Translations under genes and position numbers: made by a program
Notes under the pieces: generated by a model
What the model saw: only the letters and a program-made list of their open reading frames with translations
Database searches by the model: none
What the model was told of the DNA's origin: nothing
Origin: Aestuariibius sp. HNIBRBA575
GTDB taxonomy: Bacteria; Pseudomonadota; Alphaproteobacteria; Rhodobacterales; Rhodobacteraceae
Length of the DNA stretch: 64,000 nucleotides
Reading direction: 5' to 3'
NCBI RefSeq assembly: GCF_040932005.1
Contig: NZ_CP162414.1
Span: 1,143,501-1,207,500, forward strand
Part shown: piece after piece, positions 16,773 through 25,795 of the stretch
Layout of the letters: each line of letters begins with the position of its first letter
Numbering within the stretch: the first letter of the stretch is position 1

Positions 16773-18873
16773 ACTGGCGGAAAAGGAACTTCGTGGGCGT
16801 CCGCTTGAGGATTTGACCTGGAAGACGCTGGAAGGCATTGATGTCAAACCGCTTTATACGGCCGAGGATACCGCCGATTTGCCCCATATGGGGGGCATTC
16901 CCGGCGAAGGTCCGTTCACGCGCGGCGTCAAGGCCACCATGTATGCCGGACGCCCATGGACCATCCGTCAATATGCGGGGTTTTCGACGGCCGAGGAATC
17001 CAACGCCTTTTATCGCAAAGCGTTGGCCGCCGGTCAGCAGGGCGTGTCGGTTGCCTTTGATCTGGCCACGCACCGGGGCTATGACAGCGACCATCCCCGC
17101 GTCGAAGGCGATGTAGGCAAAGCAGGCGTCGCCATTGATTCCGTTGAGGATATGAAGGTCCTGTTTGATGGCATTCCACTGGACAAAGTGTCGGTTTCGA
17201 TGACCATGAATGGCGCGGTCATCCCGATCCTCGCCAATTTTATCGTCACCGGAGAAGAGCAAGGCCACGACCGGTCCCTGCTGGCAGGTACCATTCAGAA
17301 TGACATTCTGAAAGAGTTCATGGTGCGCAACACCTATATTTACCCGCCAGAACCATCGATGCGGATCATTTCCGACATCATCGAATATACATCCAATGAG
17401 ATGCCTAAGTTTAACTCGATCTCAATCTCAGGCTACCACATGCAAGAGGCCGGCGCGAATTTGGTGCAGGAATTGGCCTATACGCTGGCGGATGGTCGTG
17501 AATATGTGCGCGCCGCAATTGAGGCGGGTATGGATGTCGATAAATTTGCCGGGCGGTTGTCGTTCTTCTTTGCGATTGGCATGAATTTCTTCATGGAGGC
17601 GGCGAAATTGCGCGCGGCACGTTTGCTGTGGCACCGCATTATGACCGAATTCGGGGCCAAATCCGAACGGTCCAAAATGCTGCGCACCCATTGCCAGACT
17701 TCTGGCGTGTCGCTGCAGGAACAGGACCCTTACAACAACGTTGTACGCACCGCATACGAAGCGATGGCCGCCGCACTTGGTGGGACACAATCGTTGCATA
17801 CCAATGCCTTGGACGAAGCGATTGCCCTGCCCACCGAATTTTCGGCCCGCATTGCCCGCAACACCCAATTGATCTTGCAAGAAGAGACCGGCGTAACCAA
17901 CGTGGTCGATCCATTGGCCGGGTCATATTACGTCGAAAGCCTGACCGCGGAACTGGCGGATCAAGCATGGGAATTGATCAAAGAAGTCGAAGAAATGGGC
18001 GGTATGACCAAGGCGGTGGCCAGCGGCATGCCCAAGCTTCGGATTGAGGAATCAGCGGCCAAACGTCAGGCGATGATTGATCGCGGGGACGAAGTGATCG
18101 TCGGTGTGAACAAGTACAAGCTTGATAAACAAGACGAAATTGACATCCTAGATGTGGATAACGTCGCCGTGCGGGACAGCCAGATTGCGCGGTTGAAAAC
18201 CATGCGGGACAACCGCGATCAGGGGGCGTGTGATGCGGCCCTTGCCGAACTCACCCGCCGTGCCCGCGAGGGTGGCAATCTGCTCGAGGCGGCTGTTGAC
18301 GCGGCGCGCGCACGGGCCTCAGTCGGAGAAATCAGCATGGCAATGGAAGACGAATTTGGCCGCCACCGCGCCGAGGTGAAAACCCTGGCCGGTGTCTATG
18401 GGGCCGCCTATGAAGGCGACGAAGGTTTCGCCGCCATCCAACAATCCGTCGAAGCGTTTGCCCAAGAAGAGGGGCGTCGCCCCCGGATGCTAGTGGTTAA
18501 AATGGGGCAGGACGGACATGATCGTGGTGCCAAAGTGATCGCCACTGCCTTTGCCGATATTGGCTTTGATGTGGATGTTGGTCCGTTGTTCCAAACCCCA
18601 ACCGAAGCCGCCCAAGACGCCATCGACAACGATGTACACATCGTCGGCATCAGTTCGCAGGCGGCGGGCCATAAAACGCTTGCTCCGCAATTGGTTCAAG
18701 CGTTGAAAGATCAGGGTGCGGGTGAAATTATCGTTATTTGTGGGGGGGTTATCCCGCAGCAGGATTATCAATTCCTGTATGATGCAGGCGTCAAAGCCAT
18801 CTTTGGTCCCGGCACCAACATCCCCGAAGCCGCAGAAGACATCATGCGGATTATCCGAGAAACCCGCAGCTGA
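16747..18873 (+). CDS. mcm: Methylmalonyl-CoA mutase
   Basis: A 708-residue single-chain mutase converting methylmalonyl-CoA to succinyl-CoA with adenosylcobalamin. The catalytic TIM barrel begins with [12 protein letters not shown] and contains [11 protein letters not shown]. The C-terminal B12 domain carries the base-off motif DGHDRGAKV with the cobalt-ligand His, then GISSQAAGH and ICGGVIP. GAGG lies eight bases before ATG 16747, which is preferred to the GTG one codon earlier. It completes the propionyl-CoA pathway with pccA and pccB. The gene's start lies inside the sulfotransferase-like gene, and a terminator follows. An epimerase and MeaB chaperone are not seen in this window. Confidence 0.95.
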   Translation: MGNDKKWAELAEKELRGRPLEDLTWKTLEGIDVKPLYTAEDTADLPHMGGIPGEGPFTRGVKATMYAGRPWTIRQYAGFSTAEESNAFYRKALAAGQQGVSVAFDLATHRGYDSDHPRVEGDVGKAGVAIDSVEDMKVLFDGIPLDKVSVSMTMNGAVIPILANFIVTGEEQGHDRSLLAGTIQNDILKEFMVRNTYIYPPEPSMRIISDIIEYTSNEMPKFNSISISGYHMQEAGANLVQELAYTLADGREYVRAAIEAGMDVDKFAGRLSFFFAIGMNFFMEAAKLRAARLLWHRIMTEFGAKSERSKMLRTHCQTSGVSLQEQDPYNNVVRTAYEAMAAALGGTQSLHTNALDEAIALPTEFSARIARNTQLILQEETGVTNVVDPLAGSYYVESLTAELADQAWELIKEVEEMGGMTKAVASGMPKLRIEESAAKRQAMIDRGDEVIVGVNKYKLDKQDEIDILDVDNVAVRDSQIARLKTMRDNRDQGACDAALAELTRRAREGGNLLEAAVDAARARASVGEISMAMEDEFGRHRAEVKTLAGVYGAAYEGDEGFAAIQQSVEAFAQEEGRRPRMLVVKMGQDGHDRGAKVIATAFADIGFDVDVGPLFQTPTEAAQDAIDNDVHIVGISSQAAGHKTLAPQLVQALKDQGAGEIIVICGGVIPQQDYQFLYDAGVKAIFGPGTNIPEAAEDIMRIIRETRS

Positions 18874-18903
18874 TCCACTCTGGTTCAGATTTGTTATCCT
18901 CTC

Positions 18904-18934
18904 AAAAGGTCCTCTTCGGAGGGCCTTTTCTTTT
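18904..18934 (+). terminator. Terminator after mcm
   Basis: A stem of AAAAGG-t-CCTC and GAGG-g-CCTTTT closed by a TTCG tetraloop, followed by CTTTT. It lies 30 bases after the mcm stop. The stable tetraloop and T-rich tail make it a good intrinsic terminator. Confidence 0.82.
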
Positions 18935-18986
18935 GGATTGGGGAATGCTCATATGAACGGCGTTTAAGCCGATTTAGGAGCTGGAA

Positions 18987-19592
18987 ATGATATTGGATCA
19001 CCTTGCTGTTGTTTGCAGCGACCTGGATGCTGGCACTGATTATGTGGAACAACAATTGGGTGTTGTCCTGCAGCCGGGTGGAAAACACGCGCGATTTGGA
19101 ACGCATAATCGTTTGCTGGGGCTTGGCGGGGATCTCTACCTAGAGGTGATTGCGATCGACCCGTCGGCACAAATTGAGGGGCCGCATTGGTTTGACTTGG
19201 ATCACTTTGACGGCCCGCCGCGATTGGGTAATTGGATTTGCGCGGTTTCTGATTTGGCGGCTGCCGTGCATGATTTCCCGTTTGTGGGGGGCAAAATTGC
19301 CTTGCAGCGTGATGCGCTGAGATGGCAAATGGCCGTTCCGCCAAACGGGTCATTGCCCTTTGATGGGGCGTTTCCGACCTTGATCGAATGGGGGGAAACA
19401 ACCCCGCATCCTGCAGGTGCCTTAAACGAACAGGGGGTTCGGCTGTCGGGGTTTGAGGTTCATCACCCGCAATCGATGCGGATTGCAAAAATGTTGCCGG
19501 CCATCTCGGACAAGGTGCGGTTTATTGAAGCTGATCAAGCCAGATTTTGCGCCCATTTTGACACGCCAAATGGCCCAAAGGTCCTACGATGA
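18987..19592 (+). CDS. VOC-superfamily glyoxalase-like protein
   Basis: A 201-residue cytoplasmic protein starting MILDHLAVVCSDLDAGTDYV, the first beta-alpha-beta unit of the VOC fold, with GDLYLEVIAIDP as the strand carrying the Glu metal ligand and GVRLSGFEVHHP in the second half. Its length and single-chain double module fit the Glyoxalase_3 group. The substrate is unknown. The TGA overlaps the start of the following acetyltransferase as ATGA, so the two are coupled. TTTAGGAGCTGG supplies the ribosome site. Confidence 0.82.
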   Translation: MILDHLAVVCSDLDAGTDYVEQQLGVVLQPGGKHARFGTHNRLLGLGGDLYLEVIAIDPSAQIEGPHWFDLDHFDGPPRLGNWICAVSDLAAAVHDFPFVGGKIALQRDALRWQMAVPPNGSLPFDGAFPTLIEWGETTPHPAGALNEQGVRLSGFEVHHPQSMRIAKMLPAISDKVRFIEADQARFCAHFDTPNGPKVLR

Positions 19593-20065
19593 TCCGCCCA
19601 GCCCAAATCGAGGATTGCGATGACATTTGCCGTATTTGGAACGGCTATATTCGTAAAACTGCGGCCACGTTTACGACCCAGGAAAAGGATTTTGTTGGGA
19701 TCTCTGCGGATATCAAACGCCGTGACGGGGCGTTTTGGGTCGCAGAGAATGGAAGGCAAGTCACTGGATTCGCCACGTATTTTCCGTTTCGGGGCGGTCC
19801 GGGCTATGCCCACACCAAAGAACATTCCATAATGGTCGCCCCCAGCGCAAAGGGCCAAGGGTGGGGGGGATTGTTAATGAAAGAACTGATTTCCCATGCG
19901 CAGCGGGCCAGCGTGCATTCGTTATTTGCCGGGGTTAGTGGTGAAAATCAGGGCGCGGTTGCCTTTCATCAGCGGATTGGATTTGAACGGGTTGCAACCT
20001 TGCCCGAAGTGGGGTTCAAGTTTGGCCGCTGGATGGATCTTGTGCTGATGCAGAAACGGCTCTGA
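19589..20065 (+). CDS. GNAT-family N-acetyltransferase
   Basis: A 158-residue GNAT enzyme. The N-terminus MIRPAQIEDCDDICRIWNGYI and the acetyl-CoA loop SAKGQGWGGLLMKELI (Q/RxxGxG/A) are clear, followed by ENQGAVAFHQRIGFERV. This pattern is that of the phosphinothricin/methionine-sulfone acetyltransferase group (Pat/YncA-like). The actual amine substrate cannot be read from sequence. It is coupled to the VOC gene by a 4-base overlap. Confidence 0.87.
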   Translation: MIRPAQIEDCDDICRIWNGYIRKTAATFTTQEKDFVGISADIKRRDGAFWVAENGRQVTGFATYFPFRGGPGYAHTKEHSIMVAPSAKGQGWGGLLMKELISHAQRASVHSLFAGVSGENQGAVAFHQRIGFERVATLPEVGFKFGRWMDLVLMQKRL

Positions 20066-20095
20066 CAAGATCGGAATTTTTCGTTAGGATGACGT

Positions 20096-20788
20096 ATGTC
20101 AATCTGGACCCGCATAGCAGACGCCATCTCCGCCCTCGCGCAGGGCGAAGGATTAAGCCACGTTTTTGACCGGATGCGTACCCCGCCGGAACGCACCGCG
20201 GCCTTTGCGATTGCCGTGATCGCGTTGGGGGCCAAAATGGCCAAAGCCGACGGATTGGTCACGCGTGATGAAGTAACCGCGTTTCGCGAAGTGTTCACAA
20301 TCCCCGAATCTGAGGAAAAAAATGCAGCGCGGGTATTCAATCTGGCACGTCAGGATGTTGCCGGATATGAGGAATATGCCAGTAAAATCAAATCACTACT
20401 GGGCGACGATTGCCCGTCTATGCAGGATTTGATCGAAGGGTTGTTCCATATCGCAATCGCGGATGGGGAATACCATCCAAATGAGGATCAGTTTCTCCTT
20501 CACGTGGCGGAAATCATGGGGTTTAGCGAACGTGGCTTTAAATCCATTCGCGCGCGTTTTGTTCCCGAAGCGGAACGTGACCCCCATGATGTGTTGGGCG
20601 TTGACCCCGATATGCCGATGTCGGAAATCAAACGGGCCTATCGTGCAGCCGTGCGATCCAGCCATCCAGATCAGATGATGGCGCGTGGCGTTCCCAAAGA
20701 AGCGATCAAATTGGCGGAAAAGCGCTTGATAGATATCAATCAAGCCTGGGAACAGATTTCGGCGCAAAACGCGCAGCACGCATCGTGA
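20096..20788 (+). CDS. DjlA-like TerB/J-domain co-chaperone
   Basis: A 230-residue protein with a TerB-like helical domain at about residues 35-150, including FAIAVIALGAKMAKADGLVT and a second LFHIAIADGEYHPNEDQF repeat with metal-ligand-type acidic residues. A C-terminal J domain (about 165-228) has the HPD motif in SSHPDQMMARG. This is the DjlA domain order but without an obvious N-terminal membrane helix, as in many alphaproteobacterial forms. It should stimulate DnaK ATPase. Its stop overlaps the following GTG start. Confidence 0.85.
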   Translation: MSIWTRIADAISALAQGEGLSHVFDRMRTPPERTAAFAIAVIALGAKMAKADGLVTRDEVTAFREVFTIPESEEKNAARVFNLARQDVAGYEEYASKIKSLLGDDCPSMQDLIEGLFHIAIADGEYHPNEDQFLLHVAEIMGFSERGFKSIRARFVPEAERDPHDVLGVDPDMPMSEIKRAYRAAVRSSHPDQMMARGVPKEAIKLAEKRLIDINQAWEQISAQNAQHAS

Positions 20789-21807
20789 GAATTGCCACCT
20801 ATAATGTGGAATGGTTCGCGCATCTGTTTGATGCGGATAGCAATTTAATGGACGATGACGGGTGGTCGGGACGGCGGGACGTCAAAAGACGCGACCAAAT
20901 CGCGGCGCTGGGGCAGGTGTTTCAAGCTATTGATGCGGATGCCATTATGGTCATCGAAGCTCCAGACGACCACGCACGACGGGACGGTCGCGCCGCGCTT
21001 GAAAATTTTGCGGCGCGGTTTGGATTGCGGGCGCGGCAGGCGCTATTGGGCTATGCCAATGAAACACAACAAGAAATTGCCCTGTTATTTGATCCCGATG
21101 TGGTCAGTGCACGCCATGACCCAATCGGCGAACAGACCGGCAAAAAAGGATCGCGGGACGCGCCGCGTTTTGATGGCGTGTTTCGGTTGGATCTGGATGT
21201 GGATGCCACCGAAGATTTGATCCGCTGGTCTAAACCCCCGTTAGAGGTGGCGCTGGAAACCAAATCGGGCACATCGCTGCGTCTGATTGGCGTGCATGCA
21301 AAATCCAAGGCCCCACATGGTGCGCGCAATGCGGCGGACGTTATGCGAATTTCCATCGCCAATCGACGCAAACAATTGGCGCAATGTATCTGGCTGCGCC
21401 AACGTGTGGATCACCACCTAAATGCAGGGGATGCGTTGATGGTGATGGGGGATTTTAACGACGGTCCGGGGCTTGATGAATATGAACAATTGTTTGGCCG
21501 ATCCAGCATTGAAATCGTACTAGGCGAAGGTGAAACAGCGCTGTTTGACCCCCATGCCAAGGCCGCGCTGACCCAACGCATTGGCGCCACTCCGACCACA
21601 GCCCGGTTTAGCATCCCGCCAGAGGGGCGGTTTTTGCACGCATTGCTCGATTACATCATGCTCAGCCCGGATCTGAGGGCGAAACAGCCGAAATGGCAGA
21701 TTTGGCATCCGTTCGAAGACCCGTGCTGTTATCGTGATATCCAATTGCGGGATGCGTTGCTCATCGCGTCTGATCATTTTCCGGTGACGCTGGATATCGA
21801 TATTTAG
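20785..21807 (+). CDS. Endonuclease/exonuclease/phosphatase-family protein
   Basis: A 340-residue cytoplasmic protein of the EEP superfamily. It opens with RIATYNVEWF (the N of the first metal motif), has a Glu in VIEAPDDH, the VHAKSK strand, VMGDFNDGP (catalytic Asp-x-Asn), and ends with ASDHFPVTLD (catalytic Asp-His). All key motifs are present, so it should be an active metal-dependent phosphodiesterase. The substrate (nucleic acid, phospholipid or other) is unknown. The GTG start overlaps the previous stop (GTGA), showing translational coupling. Confidence 0.84.
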   Translation: MRIATYNVEWFAHLFDADSNLMDDDGWSGRRDVKRRDQIAALGQVFQAIDADAIMVIEAPDDHARRDGRAALENFAARFGLRARQALLGYANETQQEIALLFDPDVVSARHDPIGEQTGKKGSRDAPRFDGVFRLDLDVDATEDLIRWSKPPLEVALETKSGTSLRLIGVHAKSKAPHGARNAADVMRISIANRRKQLAQCIWLRQRVDHHLNAGDALMVMGDFNDGPGLDEYEQLFGRSSIEIVLGEGETALFDPHAKAALTQRIGATPTTARFSIPPEGRFLHALLDYIMLSPDLRAKQPKWQIWHPFEDPCCYRDIQLRDALLIASDHFPVTLDIDI

Positions 21808-21857
21808 CCGACCAAGTTTGATTTGGGTGTCGCGTCATTTCACGATATGCTCTCCGC

Positions 21858-22241
21858 ATGAAACGTTTCTTTTTTGCATTCTCATTTGCGGTTTTGGCTG
21901 CTTTTCCTGCCTCGTCCCAGAATACAGAGGTCGAGGATGGCTTCAATTTGATGGAAGAGGGCGCGCGCCTTCTTTTGCGGGGACTGATGTCAGAAGTTGA
22001 GCCGACATTGGATGAATTCACTGGCATGATTGATGAAATGGGCCCCGCACTTCAGGCATTTGCCGATGAAATGGGCCCGGCAATCCTGCATTTGATCGAT
22101 CTGATCGATGATGCCCGCCATTACGAACAACCGGAAATTTTACCAAACGGTGATATCATCATTCGGCGCAGTGTAGATGCGCCACCTTTTGTGCCTGCGC
22201 CTATTCAGGATGACCGCGACACATCTGAAATTGATCTTTAG
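21858..22241 (+). CDS. Exported acidic protein of unknown function
   Basis: A 127-residue protein with a signal peptide (MKRFFFAFSFAVLAAFPASS) and an acidic, Met-rich amphipathic helical region (FTGMIDEMGPALQAFADEMG). The C-terminal part is beta-like (IIIRRSVDAPPFVPAP). Similar short alphaproteobacterial proteins are sometimes labelled AAA+ ATPase in databases, but no nucleotide-binding motif is visible. It is convergent with ppx, overlapping by four bases. Function unknown. Confidence 0.75.
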   Translation: MKRFFFAFSFAVLAAFPASSQNTEVEDGFNLMEEGARLLLRGLMSEVEPTLDEFTGMIDEMGPALQAFADEMGPAILHLIDLIDDARHYEQPEILPNGDIIIRRSVDAPPFVPAPIQDDRDTSEIDL

Positions 22242-23803
22242 CGTTTTTTCTTAATCTGAGCGGTGGCTGACAGGCAATTGGCAAGCGATTTAAATCGGGC
22301 TTGTGCGACTTCGCCAAAGAGTCGTTGTGACAGTTCAGGGATTTTGAGGGTCAATTCACGTTTCTTGGGGCGCCAGATCAATTCACCCGGGCTTTCGTTT
22401 GGGCGCGGCAACAACATCGCCCCCAATCGCATTGCCCGCCCCAATGTTTCAGCTTCCGCACGGCTTTTTTCCGGCAACAAGCTAGATAATTCCTGATAAT
22501 GTGTGCCATCTTTTTTGCTGGAATACCGATGCGACAAGGCCAGTCCCAAAAACACCCGTTCAGAATGTTTTAACCCGCCCAGATTGGCCCGTGTCGCATT
22601 GTCAAACGTAACTTCGGCCCGGTAATCGGGATGGGCCCGCCAGCTGACATCATGCAACAGGCACGCGGCTTTGATGATGCGTTTTTTCTGCCAATTGGCA
22701 CGTGGAAACAGTGGTAAAACAAAGTCATAGAGCACTTTCCCATAGCCCGGAACCCGTGCATCCTTGGCCTCTGCAAAACGACAAGCTTCGATCAGGGGGT
22801 CGCGATCACGCAGTTCCTCGGGCATTTGCTCATAAAGCATGCCTTCGCGGATGCCATACGATGACACCGTTATGTCCTTGGGTTTAAAACTGCGGATCAG
22901 GTTTTTCAGAACCAGACCGGCAATCGGAACGAGGGCCATTCGCGCTTCGGACACACCGGCGCGCTGTCGCAGTTCATCCAAATCATGCGCCTGAATATAG
23001 GCAATTGTGCGGGAAATATCGGTCGCAGTCATGCGATATTCATGCAAAACAGTCAGGGGATATTGGCGGCGTTCCATATCAATTCGCGCAATTGCACGCC
23101 ACGATCCCCCCACCAGAAACAGGCGTTTTCCAGTCTCATTACCCATGTGTTCGGCCAGTTTTTTGATCTCTGAGCGAATGTGACTCTTCATTCCGCGCTT
23201 GCCGCCTTTGACTTCGCGGATTTTAAGCGGACCTAGCGGAGAGGTGACGCATTGCTTGACTTTGCCGTCCTGCAGATCGGCCAATTCCATCGATGCGCCG
23301 CCAATATCGCAGACCAAACCATAGGATCCAGGCCAGCCCAACAGCACTCCTTGAGCAGAGAGCCGAGCCTCTTCTTGGCCATCAATGACCCAAATTTTAA
23401 TCCCGGTTTTGTCCAGTATTTCCTGACAAAATGCGGCGCCGTCTTTGGCTTCGCGCACAGCTGCCGTGGCCACAGCCGTCAACGGGGGCAAATCCATGCC
23501 TTCGGCCAGGGCCGCGAAACGTCTGATTGCCGCAACTGCCCGGTCGCGTCCATTTGGGTTCAAAACCCCGCTTTCGGACAAACCACGCCCCAATCCACAC
23601 ATGATTTTTTCATTGTAGAAATAGGCCGGGCTGCGTGCCGCGCCGTCAAAAACGACCAATCGGACCGAGTTCGATCCAACGTCGATCACACCCACCCGCG
23701 ACAAGGCGCGTGTTTTGGGGTCATCAAACAAAGGGCGTCCAAATGGCCCCCAATCCTGGGATGGATCATCTGATTGGGCGGGGGGCATTGACGAAGTATT
23801 CAT
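22238..23803 (-). CDS. ppx: Ppx/GppA-family exopolyphosphatase
   Basis: A 521-residue enzyme expected to remove phosphate from polyphosphate, or act on pppGpp. The actin-like N-terminal fold has the phosphate loop GVIDVGSNSVRLVVFD, then VATAAVREAKDG, the second phosphate loop VCDIGGASMEL, and LVGGSWRAIARI. An HD-like C-terminal region contains ACLLHDVSWRAHPDYR. The length includes an N-terminal extension of about 35 residues. It is followed by nothing on this strand and is preceded by hdaA. A polyphosphate kinase gene, often found between these two in related bacteria, is absent here. Confidence 0.88.
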   Translation of the reverse strand: MNTSSMPPAQSDDPSQDWGPFGRPLFDDPKTRALSRVGVIDVGSNSVRLVVFDGAARSPAYFYNEKIMCGLGRGLSESGVLNPNGRDRAVAAIRRFAALAEGMDLPPLTAVATAAVREAKDGAAFCQEILDKTGIKIWVIDGQEEARLSAQGVLLGWPGSYGLVCDIGGASMELADLQDGKVKQCVTSPLGPLKIREVKGGKRGMKSHIRSEIKKLAEHMGNETGKRLFLVGGSWRAIARIDMERRQYPLTVLHEYRMTATDISRTIAYIQAHDLDELRQRAGVSEARMALVPIAGLVLKNLIRSFKPKDITVSSYGIREGMLYEQMPEELRDRDPLIEACRFAEAKDARVPGYGKVLYDFVLPLFPRANWQKKRIIKAACLLHDVSWRAHPDYRAEVTFDNATRANLGGLKHSERVFLGLALSHRYSSKKDGTHYQELSSLLPEKSRAEAETLGRAMRLGAMLLPRPNESPGELIWRPKKRELTLKIPELSQRLFGEVAQARFKSLANCLSATAQIKKKR

Positions 23804-23841
23804 CCTTTATGGATGCACTCAGGATCACTGCAACGCAAGTG

Positions 23842-24543
23842 TTAACCGTCGACCAGCGTGTCATCTTCTTCATCTTGTGGTCGGCCCTGCAAAACGATCA
23901 AAACCGCGCGAGCCAAAGGCAGATTGATCGGTTGGCGGAATGTGAGCGCTGCCCGATCAAGGGCCAGAACGATCCGCCGCGCCATATCAAAACTGCGTTC
24001 CATATGGCGCAGCAGATATTTCATGGCACTTGGGGCAGGGGATAGTTGGCGATCTGAAAACTGTTTCATCAACACGGCTGCCAGCAATTGATCGTCCGGC
24101 GGGTCAATCGAGATAAGCGCGGTTCCCTCCATTCGACTTTTCAGATCCGGCAAGGTGATGTCCCACCGACTGGGCGCGGATTGTGCCGTCATCAGCAAAA
24201 GCCCGTTGCCAATTAGGCGGTTATGCGCATGAAAGAGCCATTCTTCGGCATCTTTGGGCAATTGGTCCACATCTTCGACGATCAAAATCCCAGATTCCGG
24301 TAGGGGGGTTTCTGGTTCAATTTGCGCCGCAACCCGCAGGCGGCCGCCATTTTCCTGCTGAAACAGACGCGCCAGATGGGTTTTGCCACAGCCTTTGGGG
24401 CCGGTGACGCATAGTTTGCCGTTTGGCCACGCATCGGGGGCGCTGACCATCGCCAACGCCGCGTGGTTTGCATCCGTTACAAAAAAATCGTCCCGCCCCA
24501 AACCGATCCGGCGGGGCCAATCAAAAACCAGTTGTTCGGCCAT
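23842..24543 (-). CDS. hdaA: HdaA-like DnaA-paralogue ATPase
   Basis: A 233-residue AAA+ protein with Walker A GPKGCGKTHLA, Walker B ILIVEDVDQL, and a DnaA-like lid domain, but no DNA-binding domain IV. The N-terminal QLVFDWP resembles the clamp-binding motif of Hda proteins. It should promote DnaA-ATP hydrolysis with the sliding clamp and so limit replication initiation. It lies immediately after the AI-2E permease gene (TAA directly before ATG) and 38 bases before ppx. The last residues are acidic. Confidence 0.85.
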   Translation of the reverse strand: MAEQLVFDWPRRIGLGRDDFFVTDANHAALAMVSAPDAWPNGKLCVTGPKGCGKTHLARLFQQENGGRLRVAAQIEPETPLPESGILIVEDVDQLPKDAEEWLFHAHNRLIGNGLLLMTAQSAPSRWDITLPDLKSRMEGTALISIDPPDDQLLAAVLMKQFSDRQLSPAPSAMKYLLRHMERSFDMARRIVLALDRAALTFRQPINLPLARAVLIVLQGRPQDEEDDTLVDG

Positions 24544-25680
24544 TTATTCGTCTTTCAAGTCTTGTCCGGCGATGCCTTGATACAGGCGACCTGTCTTATA
24601 TTGACCTATAAAGAAGCGGGCCACCACACTGATCATGGCCGCCAACGGCACGGCAACCAACATCCCAACAAACCCAAAGAGCGACCCAAAAACCGACAGG
24701 GCCAGTATCAACCAAACGGGATGCAGGCCCACTGATGAGCCGACCAATTTGGGGGTCAAAATGTTGCCCTCAACCATTTGGCCGATGACAAATATCACGG
24801 TGACGACGCCAATTCTGAACCAGTCTGTGGCATAAGTGATTGTATCCCCGTCCACATTTTCGATCACGCCCCAATATTGGAACAAAGCCAAGCCAATCGC
24901 CAAAGCGCCACCAATGAGCGATCCGAGGTAGGGGATAAACGTGATCAAACCGGCGATAAAGCCAACAACCAGTCCGAAATTCAATCCGACAGCCATCAAT
25001 GCAATCGCGTAATAGGTGCCCAAAATCAGACTAACGGTGCCCATGCCCCGAATGAATGCCGCCAGAGTTCGGTCACAATCATAAGCCAACTGGCGGATCA
25101 CGCCTGCATGGTCCCGAGGGAGCATGTCATCAATTTGCGCGACCATCCGGTCCCAATCCAGCAGCAGGTAAAAGGTCACAACTGGGACAATCACGATCAG
25201 CAGAACGATGTTCACGATCCCAGACAAAGAGCTGAGCAAACCGGATAAAAAGTCGCCGCCACGGGCTTGGATGGCTTCGATAATTGCGCTGCGCTGTTGG
25301 CTGATGGTTGAATTTTCATCCGCCAATTGGGGAAAACGTTCGATCAAATCCGCAAATTGTCGACCCAAGAATGTGCGCAAATTCTCAAAGAGTTGGGGGG
25401 CAACATCAATCAATTCAGAGGCTTGGCTGATGAGGCTCGGCACGACAAGTAGAAACGCAATACCAAAGACCATCACAGCGATCAAAGAGATCACAACCAC
25501 AGACATGGCACGGCTTAACCCTTTGGATTCAAACCAATCTGCGATGGGGTCCAAACAATAGGCAATCGCCCCACCTAAGATAAAGGGCAACAAAACATCC
25601 CCCAGAACCCACAGCAACAGAACAATGATTGCCGCGGCAATGCCCCAATATTGCATTTGTTTTTGAACCGGTAACGCCAT
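24544..25680 (-). CDS. AI-2E/PerM-family permease
   Basis: A 378-residue protein with about eight hydrophobic helices arranged 2+1+5, a soluble loop around residues 70-150, and the FIPYLGSLIGGALAIGLALF segment typical of the AI-2E (TqsA/PerM) family. Members export signals or ions. The substrate here is not predictable. ATG 25680 is chosen over an in-frame GTG 36 bases upstream, because GAGG lies six bases before it. The stop directly abuts the hdaA start, so the two are likely co-transcribed. Confidence 0.86.
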   Translation of the reverse strand: MALPVQKQMQYWGIAAAIIVLLLWVLGDVLLPFILGGAIAYCLDPIADWFESKGLSRAMSVVVISLIAVMVFGIAFLLVVPSLISQASELIDVAPQLFENLRTFLGRQFADLIERFPQLADENSTISQQRSAIIEAIQARGGDFLSGLLSSLSGIVNIVLLIVIVPVVTFYLLLDWDRMVAQIDDMLPRDHAGVIRQLAYDCDRTLAAFIRGMGTVSLILGTYYAIALMAVGLNFGLVVGFIAGLITFIPYLGSLIGGALAIGLALFQYWGVIENVDGDTITYATDWFRIGVVTVIFVIGQMVEGNILTPKLVGSSVGLHPVWLILALSVFGSLFGFVGMLVAVPLAAMISVVARFFIGQYKTGRLYQGIAGQDLKDE

Positions 25681-25795
25681 GATCAACCTCTGTGCCTTTG
25701 AGAACGTACATGGCACTTCTGCAAGAGGTTTTCAAAGATTGAAATGCAATTGGATCAGATTTTCGCCGACCGTTCTGGCCGTTTCAATTCTGGGA

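Noticed and set aside
20097..20338. Antisense frame opposite the TerB/J-domain gene
   Set aside because: It is opposite a gene with clear TerB and HPD motifs; no independent support.
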